A stretch of 64,000 bases of DNA, taken from assembly GCF_014697545.1 (NCBI RefSeq), contig NZ_JACJSA010000021.1:62001-126000 (forward strand), given 5' to 3'. The notes under the pieces are model-generated. The model saw nothing but the letters and a program-made list of their open reading frames with translations. It made no database searches and was not told where the DNA came from. Positions 8,691 through 17,927 of this stretch are shown one piece after another. Source of the DNA: Oscillatoria sp. FACHB-1407. GTDB taxonomy: Bacteria > Cyanobacteriota > Cyanobacteriia > Elainellales > Elainellaceae. The position numbers and the translations under genes were made by a program. The first letter of the stretch is position 1; the number at the start of each line of letters is the position of its first letter.

Positions 8691-10106
8691 TTACATCACT
8701 CGCCCGGATGCCGATCGCTTCAAAAATTGCCCCATTCCCGGTTGCCCCAACCACTGATCGCCATCCACGATTAACTGACCCCGCAAGAACACTTTCTCGA
8801 CTTTGCCTGTCACCTCGCGCCCTTCGTAAAGGGAGTAATCCACGTTGGAGTGGTGGGTGCTGGCACTCAAAACATGAGTTTTGTTGGGGTCAAACAGAAC
8901 GAGATCGGCATCGCTGCCCACAGCGATCGCCCCTTTTTGGGGAAACAGGCCAAACATCTTGGCGGGAGCGGTGGAAGTGAGTTGGACAAAACGATTCAGC
9001 GAGATTCTGCCCGCGTTGACACCACCATCAAACAGCAGGGGAATCCGCAGTTCGACCCCCGGTGCGCCATTGGGGATCTGCTCAAAGTTGTCGCGCCCCA
9101 GTTGTTTGGATTTGTTTAAACCATAGGGAGCTTCGTTGAAGCAAAAGGGACAATGATCCGTTGAGACAATCTGCAAGTCGTCAAACTTCAAGCCGCGCCA
9201 GAGGGCGTGCTGGCACTTGTGCGATCGCAGTGGGGGAGTCATGACATATTTGGCAGCTTCAAAACCGGGGCGATCGTATTCCTCGATGGTGAGAAACAGG
9301 TAGTGGGGACAGGTTTCTGCAAACGCCGGAATGCCGCGATCGCGTGCCTCAACGACTGCTGCAAGAGCCTCTTCAGCCGACAGATGCACCAGATAAACGG
9401 GGATTTCTGCTAATTCCGCCAGACGGATGGCTCGATGGGAGGCTTCTCCTTCCATGATGGAGGGACGAGTCAGGGCGTGATATTTCGGAGAGGTATTGCC
9501 CTGTGCCAGAGCCTCTTCGATCAGCACTTGAATCACACCACCATTCTCCGCGTGGAGGTTGATCATGCCACCATGATTGCCAACCGTCCGCATGGAGCGA
9601 AAGATATTGGCATCATCCACCATCAACACGCCGGGGTATGCCATGAACATTTTGAAGCTGGACACGCCATCGTGGTTGATCAGGTCGGGCAACTCTGCCA
9701 GCACACCTGGATTGACATCCGTGAGAATGATGTGGAAGCCAAAATCGACACACACCTGAGGTGCTGCTAGAGCCAGACGCTGGTCGAGAGCCTGTTTCGG
9801 AGTCTGGCCTTGACGTTGCAGGGCAAAGTCGATGATGGTGGTGGTGCCACCAAAGGCTGCCGATCGCGTCCCGGTTTCATAGGTGTCGCAGGTCTGAGCG
9901 TTGCCCAGGTCAAACTCCATGTGCGTATGGACATCAACCCCACCCGGTAACACCATGAGTCCGGTCGCTTCGTGTACCTCAATAGATTCCGCTGGAATAT
10001 CACGGGCGATCGCCTCAATTCGCCCATCCCGAACCAAAATATCGGCAACGTAATCATCAACGGCTGTAACAATTCGTCCCCCTTTGATCAGCACCTCACG
10101 CACCAT
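8691..10106 (-). CDS. Dihydropyrimidinase / D-hydantoinase
   Basis: Cyclic amidohydrolase of the amidohydrolase (TIM-barrel) superfamily that opens dihydrouracil, dihydrothymine or hydantoin rings. At 471 residues it has the normal length. The binuclear zinc ligands are visible: DVHTHME, the carboxylated Lys in SSFKMFMAYPG, the His of NLHAENG, the His of YLVHLSAEEA, and the Asp in STDHCPF. The start is an ATG at 10106 (MVREVLIKGG). It is divergent from a polyamine-type ABC transporter gene set; such pairing suggests that an imported nitrogen compound may be its substrate, but that is inference. The physiological substrate cannot be read from sequence. Confidence 0.93.
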   Translation of the reverse strand: MVREVLIKGGRIVTAVDDYVADILVRDGRIEAIARDIPAESIEVHEATGLMVLPGGVDVHTHMEFDLGNAQTCDTYETGTRSAAFGGTTTIIDFALQRQGQTPKQALDQRLALAAPQVCVDFGFHIILTDVNPGVLAELPDLINHDGVSSFKMFMAYPGVLMVDDANIFRSMRTVGNHGGMINLHAENGGVIQVLIEEALAQGNTSPKYHALTRPSIMEGEASHRAIRLAELAEIPVYLVHLSAEEALAAVVEARDRGIPAFAETCPHYLFLTIEEYDRPGFEAAKYVMTPPLRSHKCQHALWRGLKFDDLQIVSTDHCPFCFNEAPYGLNKSKQLGRDNFEQIPNGAPGVELRIPLLFDGGVNAGRISLNRFVQLTSTAPAKMFGLFPQKGAIAVGSDADLVLFDPNKTHVLSASTHHSNVDYSLYEGREVTGKVEKVFLRGQLIVDGDQWLGQPGMGQFLKRSASGRVM

Positions 10107-10461
10107 AAATTCCCCTCATAAAATTTGCTTTTTCAGGCTCCTCATCTGATCCCCCTGCCTGCGGCATCCCCACAAGGGGGATTTCTACCTTCCTAACAAA
10201 GACTGCAAAATTAGGGCTGAATTCGCAATAGCTGCATCGGCGATCGCTACAAATCGCCACAAATCGCCACAAATACCATTGCGCTGTAACACAATTCGTC
10301 AACTTCCTACGGGTCGGTAAATCACCGAATGTAAGCGGTGATACAATTCAGAACCGGAAAAATCATTAAAACTCCCTATAGCACTCATTGAAAAAAGGAG
10401 TGCTTTGGTTAAAGTTCTCCAAAACCAGCACACTTCATCCTGCTTTTACTGGTACATTCCC
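10107..10461. other. Divergent promoter region, dihydropyrimidinase / transporter
   Basis: About 355 bases separate the divergent genes. The strip at 10140-10190 contains a rough inverted pair (GATCCCCCTGCC and CAAGGGGGATTTC). AAGGAG at 10395-10400 lies four bases before an in-frame TTG at 10405, an alternative start for the ATPase gene. Nothing else is recognisable. Confidence 0.5.
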
Positions 10462-11649
10462 ATGTCTGAAGCATTTGTCTCTACCTCGGTCGCAACGTCT
10501 GAAACCGCAACTCCCCAGGATGTGAGTGTGACTCAGCAGGTGATCGCCAGCAATACTCAGGGAGTCGTGTTGCGATCTGTTACTAAAAAGTATGGCTCGG
10601 TCGTTGCCGTCGAAAACGTTAATTTAGATATTCCGGCAGGCTCTTACTGCTGCTTACTGGGCCCCAGCGGTTGCGGCAAAACCAGCACGCTGCGGATGAT
10701 TGCCGGACATGAAGACGTCACCAGTGGGGATGTGTTGATTGGCGATCGCCGCGTCAATGATCTCCCACCTGCTAAACGCAACACCGCCATGGTGTTTCAG
10801 AACTATGCTCTGTTTCCCCACAAAACGGTGCGGGAGAATGTGGGGTTTGGCCTGAAGATGCGCGGGATCAGCAAGGCAGAACGCGATCGCCGTGTTGATG
10901 AAATGTTGGCGATCGTTGGACTGGAGAAATTTGCCAACCGCAAACCCAATATGTTGAGCGGTGGACAGCAACAGCGTGTTGCCCTGGCAAGAGCACTCGC
11001 GACCCGTCCTCAAGTGTTGCTGCTCGACGAACCTCTCAGTGCCTTAGACGAATCACTCCGGGTCAAGACGCGAGGGGAATTGCGCCGTTTGCAACGCCAG
11101 TTTGGCATGACCTTTATCCAGGTGACCCACGCGCAGGATGAGGCGTTTGCCCTGGCAGATCAGATTGTCGTGATGGATCACGGTCATATTGACCAGGTCG
11201 GCACCCCCACTGAAATCTTCACCACTCCTGCCTCTCGCTTTGTTGCCCGGTTTGTCGGGGACAACAACATCTTTGTTGGCAAGGTGACCAGTGTCATCCC
11301 CAACTCACCCGCCATTATCCAGTTAGAGGTGGATAAACTGGGCACCTTCCTGTGCAAAGGGTTAACCGCTGATGTGGGTATGACCGCTGCCTGTTGTGTC
11401 CGGAGCGATCGCATGACGCTCAAGCCCTTTAATCCTGGAACCCTGCCTCAGCCAAATCAAATCTCAGCGCGGATCGTGGCGATCGAGTTTACAGGCTATG
11501 TGACTCGCGTCTCACTGCTCACCGAAGCCACGAATGAAGAACTGATTTACAAAGTGCGGACGCACGACTGGCTCGTTGCCCCTATGCAAGAAGGGCAACT
11601 CGTCACCCTCAACTGGTCTACTGACGATTGCATCTTTTTGCCCCACTAG
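10462..11649 (+). CDS. potA: Spermidine/putrescine-type ABC transporter ATPase
   Basis: Cytoplasmic ATPase subunit of an importer, 395 residues from the ATG at 10462. It has Walker A GPSGCGKTS near residue 70, LSGGQQQR and LLLDEPLSALDE, followed by a C-terminal TOBE region (about 280-395). The PotA-type length and the adjacent binding-protein and permease genes give the call. An in-frame TTG at 10405 with a good AAGGAG would add 19 residues (MVKVLQNQHTS...), so the start is uncertain. It leads a set of four same-strand genes: ATPase, binding protein and two permeases. PotA-like cassettes also serve putrescine, iron, thiamine or phosphonate importers, so the substrate is tentative. Confidence 0.88.
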   Translation: MSEAFVSTSVATSETATPQDVSVTQQVIASNTQGVVLRSVTKKYGSVVAVENVNLDIPAGSYCCLLGPSGCGKTSTLRMIAGHEDVTSGDVLIGDRRVNDLPPAKRNTAMVFQNYALFPHKTVRENVGFGLKMRGISKAERDRRVDEMLAIVGLEKFANRKPNMLSGGQQQRVALARALATRPQVLLLDEPLSALDESLRVKTRGELRRLQRQFGMTFIQVTHAQDEAFALADQIVVMDHGHIDQVGTPTEIFTTPASRFVARFVGDNNIFVGKVTSVIPNSPAIIQLEVDKLGTFLCKGLTADVGMTAACCVRSDRMTLKPFNPGTLPQPNQISARIVAIEFTGYVTRVSLLTEATNEELIYKVRTHDWLVAPMQEGQLVTLNWSTDDCIFLPH

Positions 11650-11723
11650 GCTGACTCCCATCAAGTTTGTCCGTTGCCTCACCGATTTTTAAGAGAAACA
11701 TCCGTTCAAATCCTGATACCCCT

Positions 11724-13037
11724 ATGGCTAAATTTACTCGTCGTCAAATTTTGAGAACCGGGCTTGCTGCTGGAGCAATGCTCACCGCTACTCAGTGTGC
11801 TCGCAACGATGCCCCTGTTGGCACCCCCAACAACCCGGCAACAGGTCCAGAGGTCAACACCAACCAGATCAAAGATGTGACGCTGCGATTCATTGGAACG
11901 GGAGTATCTCAAATCAATGAGATCCGTGACAAAGCGCAGGAAGATCTGGGCTTTAAGTTAGAAATGCGGGCACTCAGCACCGAAGAAAACAACCAGATCG
12001 CCATCACGCAACCGGGGCAATACGACATCTTTGATGGAGAGTTCTTTAGCTTGCCGTTGGTTGTGCCATCGGGTAACCTACAGGCGATCGATGTCAGCAA
12101 AATTCGAGACTTTGACAAGATTGTCTCCATCTTTACCACTGGCAAGTTTGAGGGCTTACCCGTTGAAACGTCTCAAGGCACGAACCCCTACAAGGTGATG
12201 TATCTGCAAGACCAGGGTTCTACAGAGTTCGCCACTGAGCCAACCAACTGGGCAACCTTGATTCCCTTCCAATATAACGCTGACACGTTAGGCTACCGTC
12301 CCGACCTGGTTGGACGCTCCATCGAAAGCTGGGCAGAACTGTTTAACCCAGAGTTCAAAGGCAAAACCTCTATTATCGACATTCCATCCATTGGCGTGAT
12401 GGATGCCGCGATGGTGGTTGAAGCGGCGGGACTAATGACCTTTGGCGACAAGGGTAATATGACTCGCGAGGAAATTGATCAAATTACCGACATCCTCAAA
12501 GAACAAAAGCGCAACGGGCAGTTTCGCGCCTTTTGGAAAACCTTTGATGAATCGGTCAACTTGATGGCGTCGGGCGAAGTGGTCTTGCAATCCATGTGGT
12601 CGCCTGCGGTGACTGCCGTCAAAGCCAAGGATATTCAATGTATCTATGCCCCCCTGAAAGAAGGCTATCGCGCCTGGGGTGGTGGTATTGGTCTGTCTAA
12701 AAACCTCTCTGGTGTTGCCCTTGATGCGGCTTACGAATACATCAACTGGATGCTTGACGGTTGGGTAGGAGCCTTTTTAGGACGGCAGGGCTACTACAGT
12801 GCGGTGCCCGAGAATGCTCGCAAATTTATGTCAGCTCCAGAGTGGGATTTCTGGTACGAAGGGAAACCTGCGGCTGAAGCCATGATTGACCCGTTTGGCA
12901 AACAACTGGAGCCGAAAGGGGCTGTGCGGGATGGTGGCTCCTTTAGAGAACGGATGGGTAATGTCGTGGTGTGGAACTCCACGATGGATGAGCAGGTGTA
13001 TCTCGTTCAAAAATGGAATGAGTTCATTGCGTCGTAG
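11724..13037 (+). CDS. potD: Polyamine-type ABC transporter substrate-binding protein
   Basis: Periplasmic binding protein of about 437 residues from the ATG at 11724. The N-terminus FTRRQILRTGLAAGAML is a twin-arginine-like export signal; the Cys after it (TATQC) is not a good lipobox. The body has the type II binding-protein look of the PotD/PotF group: ATLIPFQYNADTLGYRPD, the segment SWAELFNPEFKGKTSI, then AWGGGIGLSKN. A longer frame from 11667 adds 19 unlikely residues. It follows the ATPase gene by about 75 bases. The bound ligand is not predictable beyond polyamine-like, given how broadly this fold is used. Confidence 0.85.
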   Translation: MAKFTRRQILRTGLAAGAMLTATQCARNDAPVGTPNNPATGPEVNTNQIKDVTLRFIGTGVSQINEIRDKAQEDLGFKLEMRALSTEENNQIAITQPGQYDIFDGEFFSLPLVVPSGNLQAIDVSKIRDFDKIVSIFTTGKFEGLPVETSQGTNPYKVMYLQDQGSTEFATEPTNWATLIPFQYNADTLGYRPDLVGRSIESWAELFNPEFKGKTSIIDIPSIGVMDAAMVVEAAGLMTFGDKGNMTREEIDQITDILKEQKRNGQFRAFWKTFDESVNLMASGEVVLQSMWSPAVTAVKAKDIQCIYAPLKEGYRAWGGGIGLSKNLSGVALDAAYEYINWMLDGWVGAFLGRQGYYSAVPENARKFMSAPEWDFWYEGKPAAEAMIDPFGKQLEPKGAVRDGGSFRERMGNVVVWNSTMDEQVYLVQKWNEFIAS

Positions 13038-13140
13038 TGGTCAATGGTCAATGGCTATTGGTCAATGGCTATTGGTCAATAGCTATTGGTTATTGGTCAT
13101 TGGTCAATAGTCATTGGTCAATAGTCAATAGTCAATGGTT
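13038..13140. repeat. Heptamer tandem repeat (GTCAATG family)
   Basis: About fourteen seven-base units, GTCAATG, GTCAATA and GCTATTG, begin directly after the binding-protein stop. The same GTCAATG unit forms the larger array at 38490-38665. Confidence 0.85.
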
Positions 13141-13209
13141 TAGATCCTCGGTTTCTATGAAGCATCTTTACAGTCGCCTGATGGAGAGCACCAGGAACCG
13201 GGGATCTAG
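13141..13209. other. Imperfect long-armed hairpin between transporter genes
   Basis: Arms reading AGATCCTCGGTTTCT and AGGAACCGGGGATCT can pair across about 40 bases. The ends resemble those of hairpins at 71-106, 48311-48341 and 54101-54133. No T-run follows; it could attenuate or process the transcript between the binding-protein and permease genes. Confidence 0.4.
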
Positions 13210-13249
13210 CTCTCTACTGACTATTAACTGTGTCAATTAGCAACTGGCG

Positions 13250-13360
13250 ATCGCCCTTTCCCTTTCATCCTTCATCGTTTATCGTTCATCCTTCTCTTCG
13301 TTCTTCTTTTTTCTCTCTTCTTTTTTCTCTTTTCGTTCTTCTTTTTCCCTCCTCCCTCTC
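13250..13360. other. Pyrimidine-rich tract before the first permease
   Basis: The plus strand is almost pure C and T (TTCTTC, TTTTCTCT and CATCCTT runs) up to the permease ATG at 13361. There is no Shine-Dalgarno sequence. Together with the heptamer array it makes a 323-base spacer inside what would otherwise be one operon. Confidence 0.5.
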
Positions 13361-14218
13361 ATGTCTAAAGGTTTAAAGGCTCTCGAAACCTACGCTCTGG
13401 TAACACCACAAACACTCGTCTTTCTGCTGTTTTTGGTGTTCCCGATTGTCATGATCGCGATCGTCAGCTTCTGGCAGTTCAACGGTTACGCGATGGTGCC
13501 TGCTTTCACCTTAGACAATTACATCGGTATTTTTACCTCGGATGTCTCACTCAAAACCTACCTCAATACATTTAAATATGTTGCGCTGGTGTGGTTTTTT
13601 TCTCTGGCGATCGCCTTTCCCGTTGCCTATTTCCTTGCTTTTCACATCCGCAATCAGCGACTCCAGATCATTCTCTTCCTGATCTGCACCATCCCCTTCT
13701 GGACATCCAACATCATCCGCATGATCTCGTGGATTCCAGTGCTAGGAAAGGAGGGCTTGATCAATCAACTGCTCATCGGGTCAGGGTTTAGGGAAGTGCC
13801 CGTGGAGTGGTTGCTGTACTCTGACTTTGCGATCGTGCTGGGAATGGTACACCTCTACAACTTTTTTATGATTGCGCCGATTTTTAATAGCCTGATGCGG
13901 ATCGATCGCAGTTTGATTACAGCGGCTCTGGATATGGGCGCATCGGGGTTTCAGGTGTTGCGTGAGGTGATTCTTCCGTTGTCAGCCCCTGGAATTGCGA
14001 TCGGCTCGATCTTTATTGTCACGCTGGTGATGGGCGAGTTTGTCACGGTGCGCCTGATGGGTGGCGGACAAGCGGCATCGGTCGGTAAGTTAATTCAAAC
14101 TCAAATCGGGAGTTTGCAATATCCGTTAGCAGCAGCCAACGCCGTGATTTTGCTAATCGTGACGTTAATTTTGGTCGCAGGAATTTTGCGTGTAGTCAAT
14201 ATCCGCCAGGAGCTGTAA
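13361..14218 (+). CDS. potB: Polyamine-type ABC transporter permease 1
   Basis: Inner-membrane permease of 285 residues with about six hydrophobic helices; the first is LVTPQTLVFLLFLVFPIVMI. The EAA-loop region appears as ITAALDMGASGFQVLREVIL, the contact site for the ATPase. Membership of the PotB/PotH family follows from this motif, the length and the neighbours. Its stop is two bases before the GTG of the second permease, so the pair is translationally coupled. It is split from the binding-protein gene by a 323-base spacer of repeats and pyrimidine tract, so it may have its own promoter. Confidence 0.88.
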   Translation: MSKGLKALETYALVTPQTLVFLLFLVFPIVMIAIVSFWQFNGYAMVPAFTLDNYIGIFTSDVSLKTYLNTFKYVALVWFFSLAIAFPVAYFLAFHIRNQRLQIILFLICTIPFWTSNIIRMISWIPVLGKEGLINQLLIGSGFREVPVEWLLYSDFAIVLGMVHLYNFFMIAPIFNSLMRIDRSLITAALDMGASGFQVLREVILPLSAPGIAIGSIFIVTLVMGEFVTVRLMGGGQAASVGKLIQTQIGSLQYPLAAANAVILLIVTLILVAGILRVVNIRQEL

Positions 14219-14220
14219 CC

Positions 14221-15030
14221 GTGGAAAAGCGTTCCCTCTCCTTCTATCTGTTAGCGGCTTTTTTTGGGCTGTTTGTCCTGTTTCTCTATGGCCCCATGAT
14301 CGCCATCTTCATGCTGTCGCTGCAAGGTGAAGAGGGCACATTGACCTTTCCCATGCGGGGATTCAGCTTTTATTGGCTGGGGCAGGTGTTTCAAGAACAG
14401 CGGGTCGGCAGTTTTGTGGAGGCGTTTCAGCGATCGCTCCTGTTAGGCATCCTTGTCACTGTGCTTTCGATCGTGGTCACAGTTCTGGCAGCACTGGCGT
14501 TCCGACAGCGATTCCGTGGCTCAAATATCATCTTTTACCTGACGATCGCCAGTTTAATCGTCCCCAGTGTGCTCGTGTCGCTGGGTATTGGCATCGCCTT
14601 TCAAGTTCTGGGTATTGAAACTAACTGGTTTTCATCGGGCATTGGCGCACATCTCACCTGGACAGTTCCCTTCGCCTTTTTGATCATGCTGGGCATTTTC
14701 AACCGCTTTAACCCTGCTTACGAGGAGGCAGCTAAAGATTTAGGCGCAAGTGATGTTAAAACCTTTTGGGAAATTGTGTTGCCGCTGATCGCCCCTGGTT
14801 TGGTAGGCATCGGCATTCTCGGCTTCACGCTCTCCTACGACGAATTCACCCGCACATCCCTTGTCTCTGGGCAAGACAACACCCTGCCTCTAGAGATTTT
14901 TGGGATGACTACTAACGTCACTTCCCCAGCGTTATATGCGTTGGGTACGCTGACTACTGTTTTTTCCTTCAGCCTCATCGCGATCGCCTTTTTGGCTTAC
15001 AACTTTTTCTCGCAGCAACAAAAACAATAG
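14221..15030 (+). CDS. potC: Polyamine-type ABC transporter permease 2
   Basis: Second membrane subunit, 269 residues, starting with a GTG at 14221 immediately after the first permease. Six helices are apparent, beginning LSFYLLAAFFGLFVLFLYGP. The EAA-type loop reads YEEAAKDLGASDVKTFWEIV, with the conserved Gly. It pairs with the upstream permease to form the channel. It is the last gene of the transporter set; a hairpin with a T-run follows. Confidence 0.88.
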   Translation: MEKRSLSFYLLAAFFGLFVLFLYGPMIAIFMLSLQGEEGTLTFPMRGFSFYWLGQVFQEQRVGSFVEAFQRSLLLGILVTVLSIVVTVLAALAFRQRFRGSNIIFYLTIASLIVPSVLVSLGIGIAFQVLGIETNWFSSGIGAHLTWTVPFAFLIMLGIFNRFNPAYEEAAKDLGASDVKTFWEIVLPLIAPGLVGIGILGFTLSYDEFTRTSLVSGQDNTLPLEIFGMTTNVTSPALYALGTLTTVFSFSLIAIAFLAYNFFSQQQKQ

Positions 15031-15060
15031 AAAACCAGCATATCTACCTATTAGCAGATG

Positions 15061-15089
15061 AGGGCAAGCAGAGGCTTTGTCCTTTTTTT
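15061..15089 (+). terminator. Probable terminator after the transporter operon
   Basis: AGGGCAAGC and GCTTTGTCCT pair with one bulge and are followed by seven Ts (15083-15089), 30 bases after the second permease stop. Confidence 0.65.
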
Positions 15090-15287
15090 ATGGGTCTTCA
15101 TGACAGCTTTAAAGCTTGATCCGTAAGCACTTCACGTAATCTTCACAAAAGCTGATCCCCACTCTTTCAATACGAAGATTCTGCAAAGACTGGCTTTTAA
15201 GCAGTGCTTATCTCCGAAGAGCAGTCTATAGTTCCTTGTAGTAAGAACCTACGTGTTTACACGGTCATTTTCAAAGAGGACAGCTCG

Positions 15288-15965
15288 ATGACCAATTACA
15301 CCATCTCACAAGACCCGATCTCGGCGGCTTCTAATTCTTCCCTCATCGTGGAAGAGCCACATCCTTCAGCATATTGCTTGATCAAGCGTCTTACAGATGT
15401 GGTCGGTAGCATCGTAGGATTACTTATTCTCGCCATTGTCTTTATCCCCATTGCGATCGCCATCAAACTCGATAGCCCTGGTCCTATCTTCTTCAAGCAA
15501 GAACGCTGCGGTTTACAGGGTCAACGCATCGTCATCCGCAAGTTCCGCTCCATGGTCGTGGATGCTGAGCGACTGAAGAAGATGGTGAAGAATGAAGCAA
15601 AGGGATTGTTTTTCAAGAATAAGCAAGATCCTCGCGTGACCAGAGTCGGTCAGTTTCTCCGGAAGACTAGCCTGGACGAACTGCCCCAGTTTTGGAACGT
15701 GTTGATGGGAGACATGAGTCTGGTTGGGACTCGTCCTCCCACACTGGATGAGGTCGCTCATTACAGTAGCCGTCACTGGCAACGGCTCAATGTTAAGCCT
15801 GGATTGACAGGTGAATGGCAGGTGAATGGTCGCTCTTCCGTTAAGGACTTTGAACAGGTGGTTGACCTGGATCTGCGCTACCAGAGCCAGTGGACGCCGT
15901 TCTATGACTTCCAGGTGATCTTCAAGACGATTCAAGTTCTGCTCAAGCGATCGGGAGCCTACTAA
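15288..15965 (+). CDS. Sugar transferase (phosphoglycosyl transferase, WcaJ/ExoY type)
   Basis: Membrane enzyme that moves a sugar-1-phosphate from a nucleotide sugar to undecaprenyl phosphate, the first step of exopolysaccharide repeat assembly. It is 225 residues from the ATG at 15288, which has AGAGGA seven bases upstream; a frame from 15204 is longer but lacks this site. One hydrophobic re-entrant helix (VVGSIVGLLILAIVFIPIAI) is followed by GPIFFKQERCG, IRKFRSM, the catalytic DE dyad in KTSLDELPQFWNVL, VGTRPPTL and KPGLTGEWQVNGRS. The single-helix, short form resembles monotopic enzymes such as PglC or ExoY rather than five-helix WcaJ. It stands alone with no polysaccharide genes nearby. 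Confidence 0.93.
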   Translation: MTNYTISQDPISAASNSSLIVEEPHPSAYCLIKRLTDVVGSIVGLLILAIVFIPIAIAIKLDSPGPIFFKQERCGLQGQRIVIRKFRSMVVDAERLKKMVKNEAKGLFFKNKQDPRVTRVGQFLRKTSLDELPQFWNVLMGDMSLVGTRPPTLDEVAHYSSRHWQRLNVKPGLTGEWQVNGRSSVKDFEQVVDLDLRYQSQWTPFYDFQVIFKTIQVLLKRSGAY

Positions 15966-16266
15966 GGTCACTGATGGAGTCGTGGCAGAAGCTACAGAAC
16001 AAGTTCATATTCGCCTCGGCGCGGAAGATGCCAAACCTTCTGCGCTTTTTCATTGTTTAGAGATAACTAGGACAGCGATCGCTACATCGCTTAAACCAGG
16101 ATTAACGGCTGAAACGGCCCTATATCAACCATTCATCGGTGGCTTTGTCCCTTTTCCTACAAGGATCCACGAAAGTAGGGAACTCCAAAACAAACCGTCG
16201 CATCTATACATTTCTACGCAATAATACTGGGTACGACCCTGTTAACCAAACCGCCAGCCAAACTGC
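15966..16266. other. Intergenic region before the sigma-like gene
   Basis: About 300 bases. An 80-codon frame (15982-16224) is open but its translation resembles no family and it has no ribosome-binding site. The promoter of the downstream four-gene set should be here. Confidence 0.45.
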
Positions 16267-16914
16267 ATGGAGAATTTGGAGGAACAAATTCGTCAGTGGG
16301 TGATTGAAGCGTGCAAACACCCCTCTGGTAGTCCCACTCGCCAACGATATTTGACGAAGGTTATTCGCCATACCACCAGCAAACTCTGGCGAGACTCCAG
16401 TCCTTACTACCAAGATGCCCTCCAGCAAACGTGGGTTTATTTCTGTCAAAATGTGTGCGAACGGGGCACCGGAGAACGTTATGACCCCAACCGGAGCAGC
16501 GTTACGACCTGGCTCAACTCCTATCTCAAGCGGCGACTACAAGATTTTTTTATCGACACGCAAAAGCAACAAGCTCGAAAAGCGACAGGGTTGGCTCAAT
16601 CGGGGCGATCGGGCGATCAGGAGATTCTTGATCCGCTAGATATGGTAGCGGCTGAACCCGATGCACCCCCAATCCTCAATGAAGTCCAAGCCTGGGCTGA
16701 GGCAGATGCCACCGGGGAACTGCGCCGCGTTTGCATCGAGGGACATCCTCATGTCAACTGCCAATTACTAATTCTGCGTCGCCTCCCCCCTGAGACCAGT
16801 TGGAAAGATCTGGCAAATGAGTTTGGATTGTCAGTTTCAACCTTGAGTAGTTTTTATCAGCGACAATGTTTGCCTCGTTTGCGTAAATTTGGTGAGTCAG
16901 AGGGATATCTGTAA
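16267..16914 (+). CDS. Sigma-70-like (ECF-type) RNA polymerase sigma factor
   Basis: A 215-residue protein with the two-part layout of small sigma factors. Residues about 20-95 read as a region 2 helix bundle: YYQDALQQTWVYFCQNVCER, followed by a WLNSYLKRRLQDFF segment that may contact promoter DNA. The C-terminus has a helix-turn-helix like region 4 (SWKDLANEFGLSVSTLSSFY, about 180-200). The linker is longer and more acidic than usual. It starts at the ATG at 16267 without a clear Shine-Dalgarno sequence. It heads a same-strand set with a DUF1822 gene 14 bases downstream, a CHAT-CHASE2 gene and a DUF928 gene. It could be a divergent regulator rather than a true sigma factor. Confidence 0.75.
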   Translation: MENLEEQIRQWVIEACKHPSGSPTRQRYLTKVIRHTTSKLWRDSSPYYQDALQQTWVYFCQNVCERGTGERYDPNRSSVTTWLNSYLKRRLQDFFIDTQKQQARKATGLAQSGRSGDQEILDPLDMVAAEPDAPPILNEVQAWAEADATGELRRVCIEGHPHVNCQLLILRRLPPETSWKDLANEFGLSVSTLSSFYQRQCLPRLRKFGESEGYL

Positions 16915-16928
16915 AGGAGGGCTTGATC

Positions 16929-17927
16929 ATGACTTACAGTACCCACGACACCGACTCATTCGCGTTACCGCTACCCATCACTCAACACGCTCAGCGCATC
17001 GCTCAACAATTTGCCAATCAACAGCCGACTCCTCAAAAAGCAGAGCAGGTCAGGCTTAACACACTGGCAGTGATCGTGATTCACGACTATTTAGAAATGT
17101 TGGGAATTGCCACTGACTTAACCCAGAGCGATAGCTGGAACCCAGTGACCCGCCTCTGTGCCGATGTAGCTGATTTACAAATTGCAGGCTTAGGTCGTCT
17201 GGAATGCCGCCCACTGGCATCGGCTGATCCCGTTTGTCCCGTTCCACCCGAAGTCTGGGAAGACCGAGTGGGATATGCGGTCGTACAAATTGACCCACAG
17301 GCTGAACAGGCGGCTCTGTTGGGATTTGTGCCCACGGTGGAGGATGAAGAATTGCCGCTGAGTCAGTTGCGATCGCCCGAAGAATTGCTCGATCACCTCG
17401 ATCGCCTCCTGCATCCTGCAACTCAAATGGCGATCGCACCATCGGTAGCAGCAACCGCAGAACAGGCTTTTGTCACGCTGAGCCAGTGGTTCCAACATCA
17501 ATTTGCCGAAGGCTGGCAAACGGTAGAATCCCTGCTTAACCCGCAATATCTCAACCCTGCTTATGGCTTCCGGGGAGCGACCAGCACCGAACCCAACACC
17601 CAGGAGTCCAGGGTACGTCGCGCTAAGCTCATTGATTTAGGCATTCAGTTTAACCGTCAACCGATTGCCCTTGTGGTCGAGCTACAACCCACGGCTACTG
17701 AAAGCACCCAGGTTTGCCTGCAAGTCCACCCAACTCAAGACCAATCCTATTTGCCTCCGGATCTGCGGCTAACCGTTTTGGATGAATCAGGAGCAACATT
17801 TTTAGAAGCAGAATCTCGTGCCGCTGATAATTACATTCAACTGCAATTTAGCGGAACCGCCGGAGAGCGATTTGGAGTCCAAATTACGCTGGGCAATAGT
17901 CGAGTATATGAGGAGTTTATGATTTAG
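16929..17927 (+). CDS. DUF1822 family protein
   Basis: Cyanobacterial family of unknown function, about 332 residues. The recognisable core is VGYAVVQIDPQAEQAALLGF, with a following LPLSQLRSPEELLDHLDRL segment (about 115-165). The C-terminal third is beta-rich, with VCLQVHPTQ and YLPPDLRLTVLDESGATFLE. No signal peptide or membrane helix is seen, so it should be cytoplasmic. AAAGGAGG lies eight bases before the ATG at 16929 and overlaps the end of the sigma-like gene, so the two are probably co-translated. By position it might be a partner or inhibitor of the sigma-like protein; nothing in its sequence proves this. Confidence 0.8.
   Translation: MTYSTHDTDSFALPLPITQHAQRIAQQFANQQPTPQKAEQVRLNTLAVIVIHDYLEMLGIATDLTQSDSWNPVTRLCADVADLQIAGLGRLECRPLASADPVCPVPPEVWEDRVGYAVVQIDPQAEQAALLGFVPTVEDEELPLSQLRSPEELLDHLDRLLHPATQMAIAPSVAATAEQAFVTLSQWFQHQFAEGWQTVESLLNPQYLNPAYGFRGATSTEPNTQESRVRRAKLIDLGIQFNRQPIALVVELQPTATESTQVCLQVHPTQDQSYLPPDLRLTVLDESGATFLEAESRAADNYIQLQFSGTAGERFGVQITLGNSRVYEEFMI

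Noticed and set aside
15982-16224. 80-codon frame after the sugar transferase
   Set aside because: No ribosome-binding site, no family resemblance and ordinary intergenic composition.
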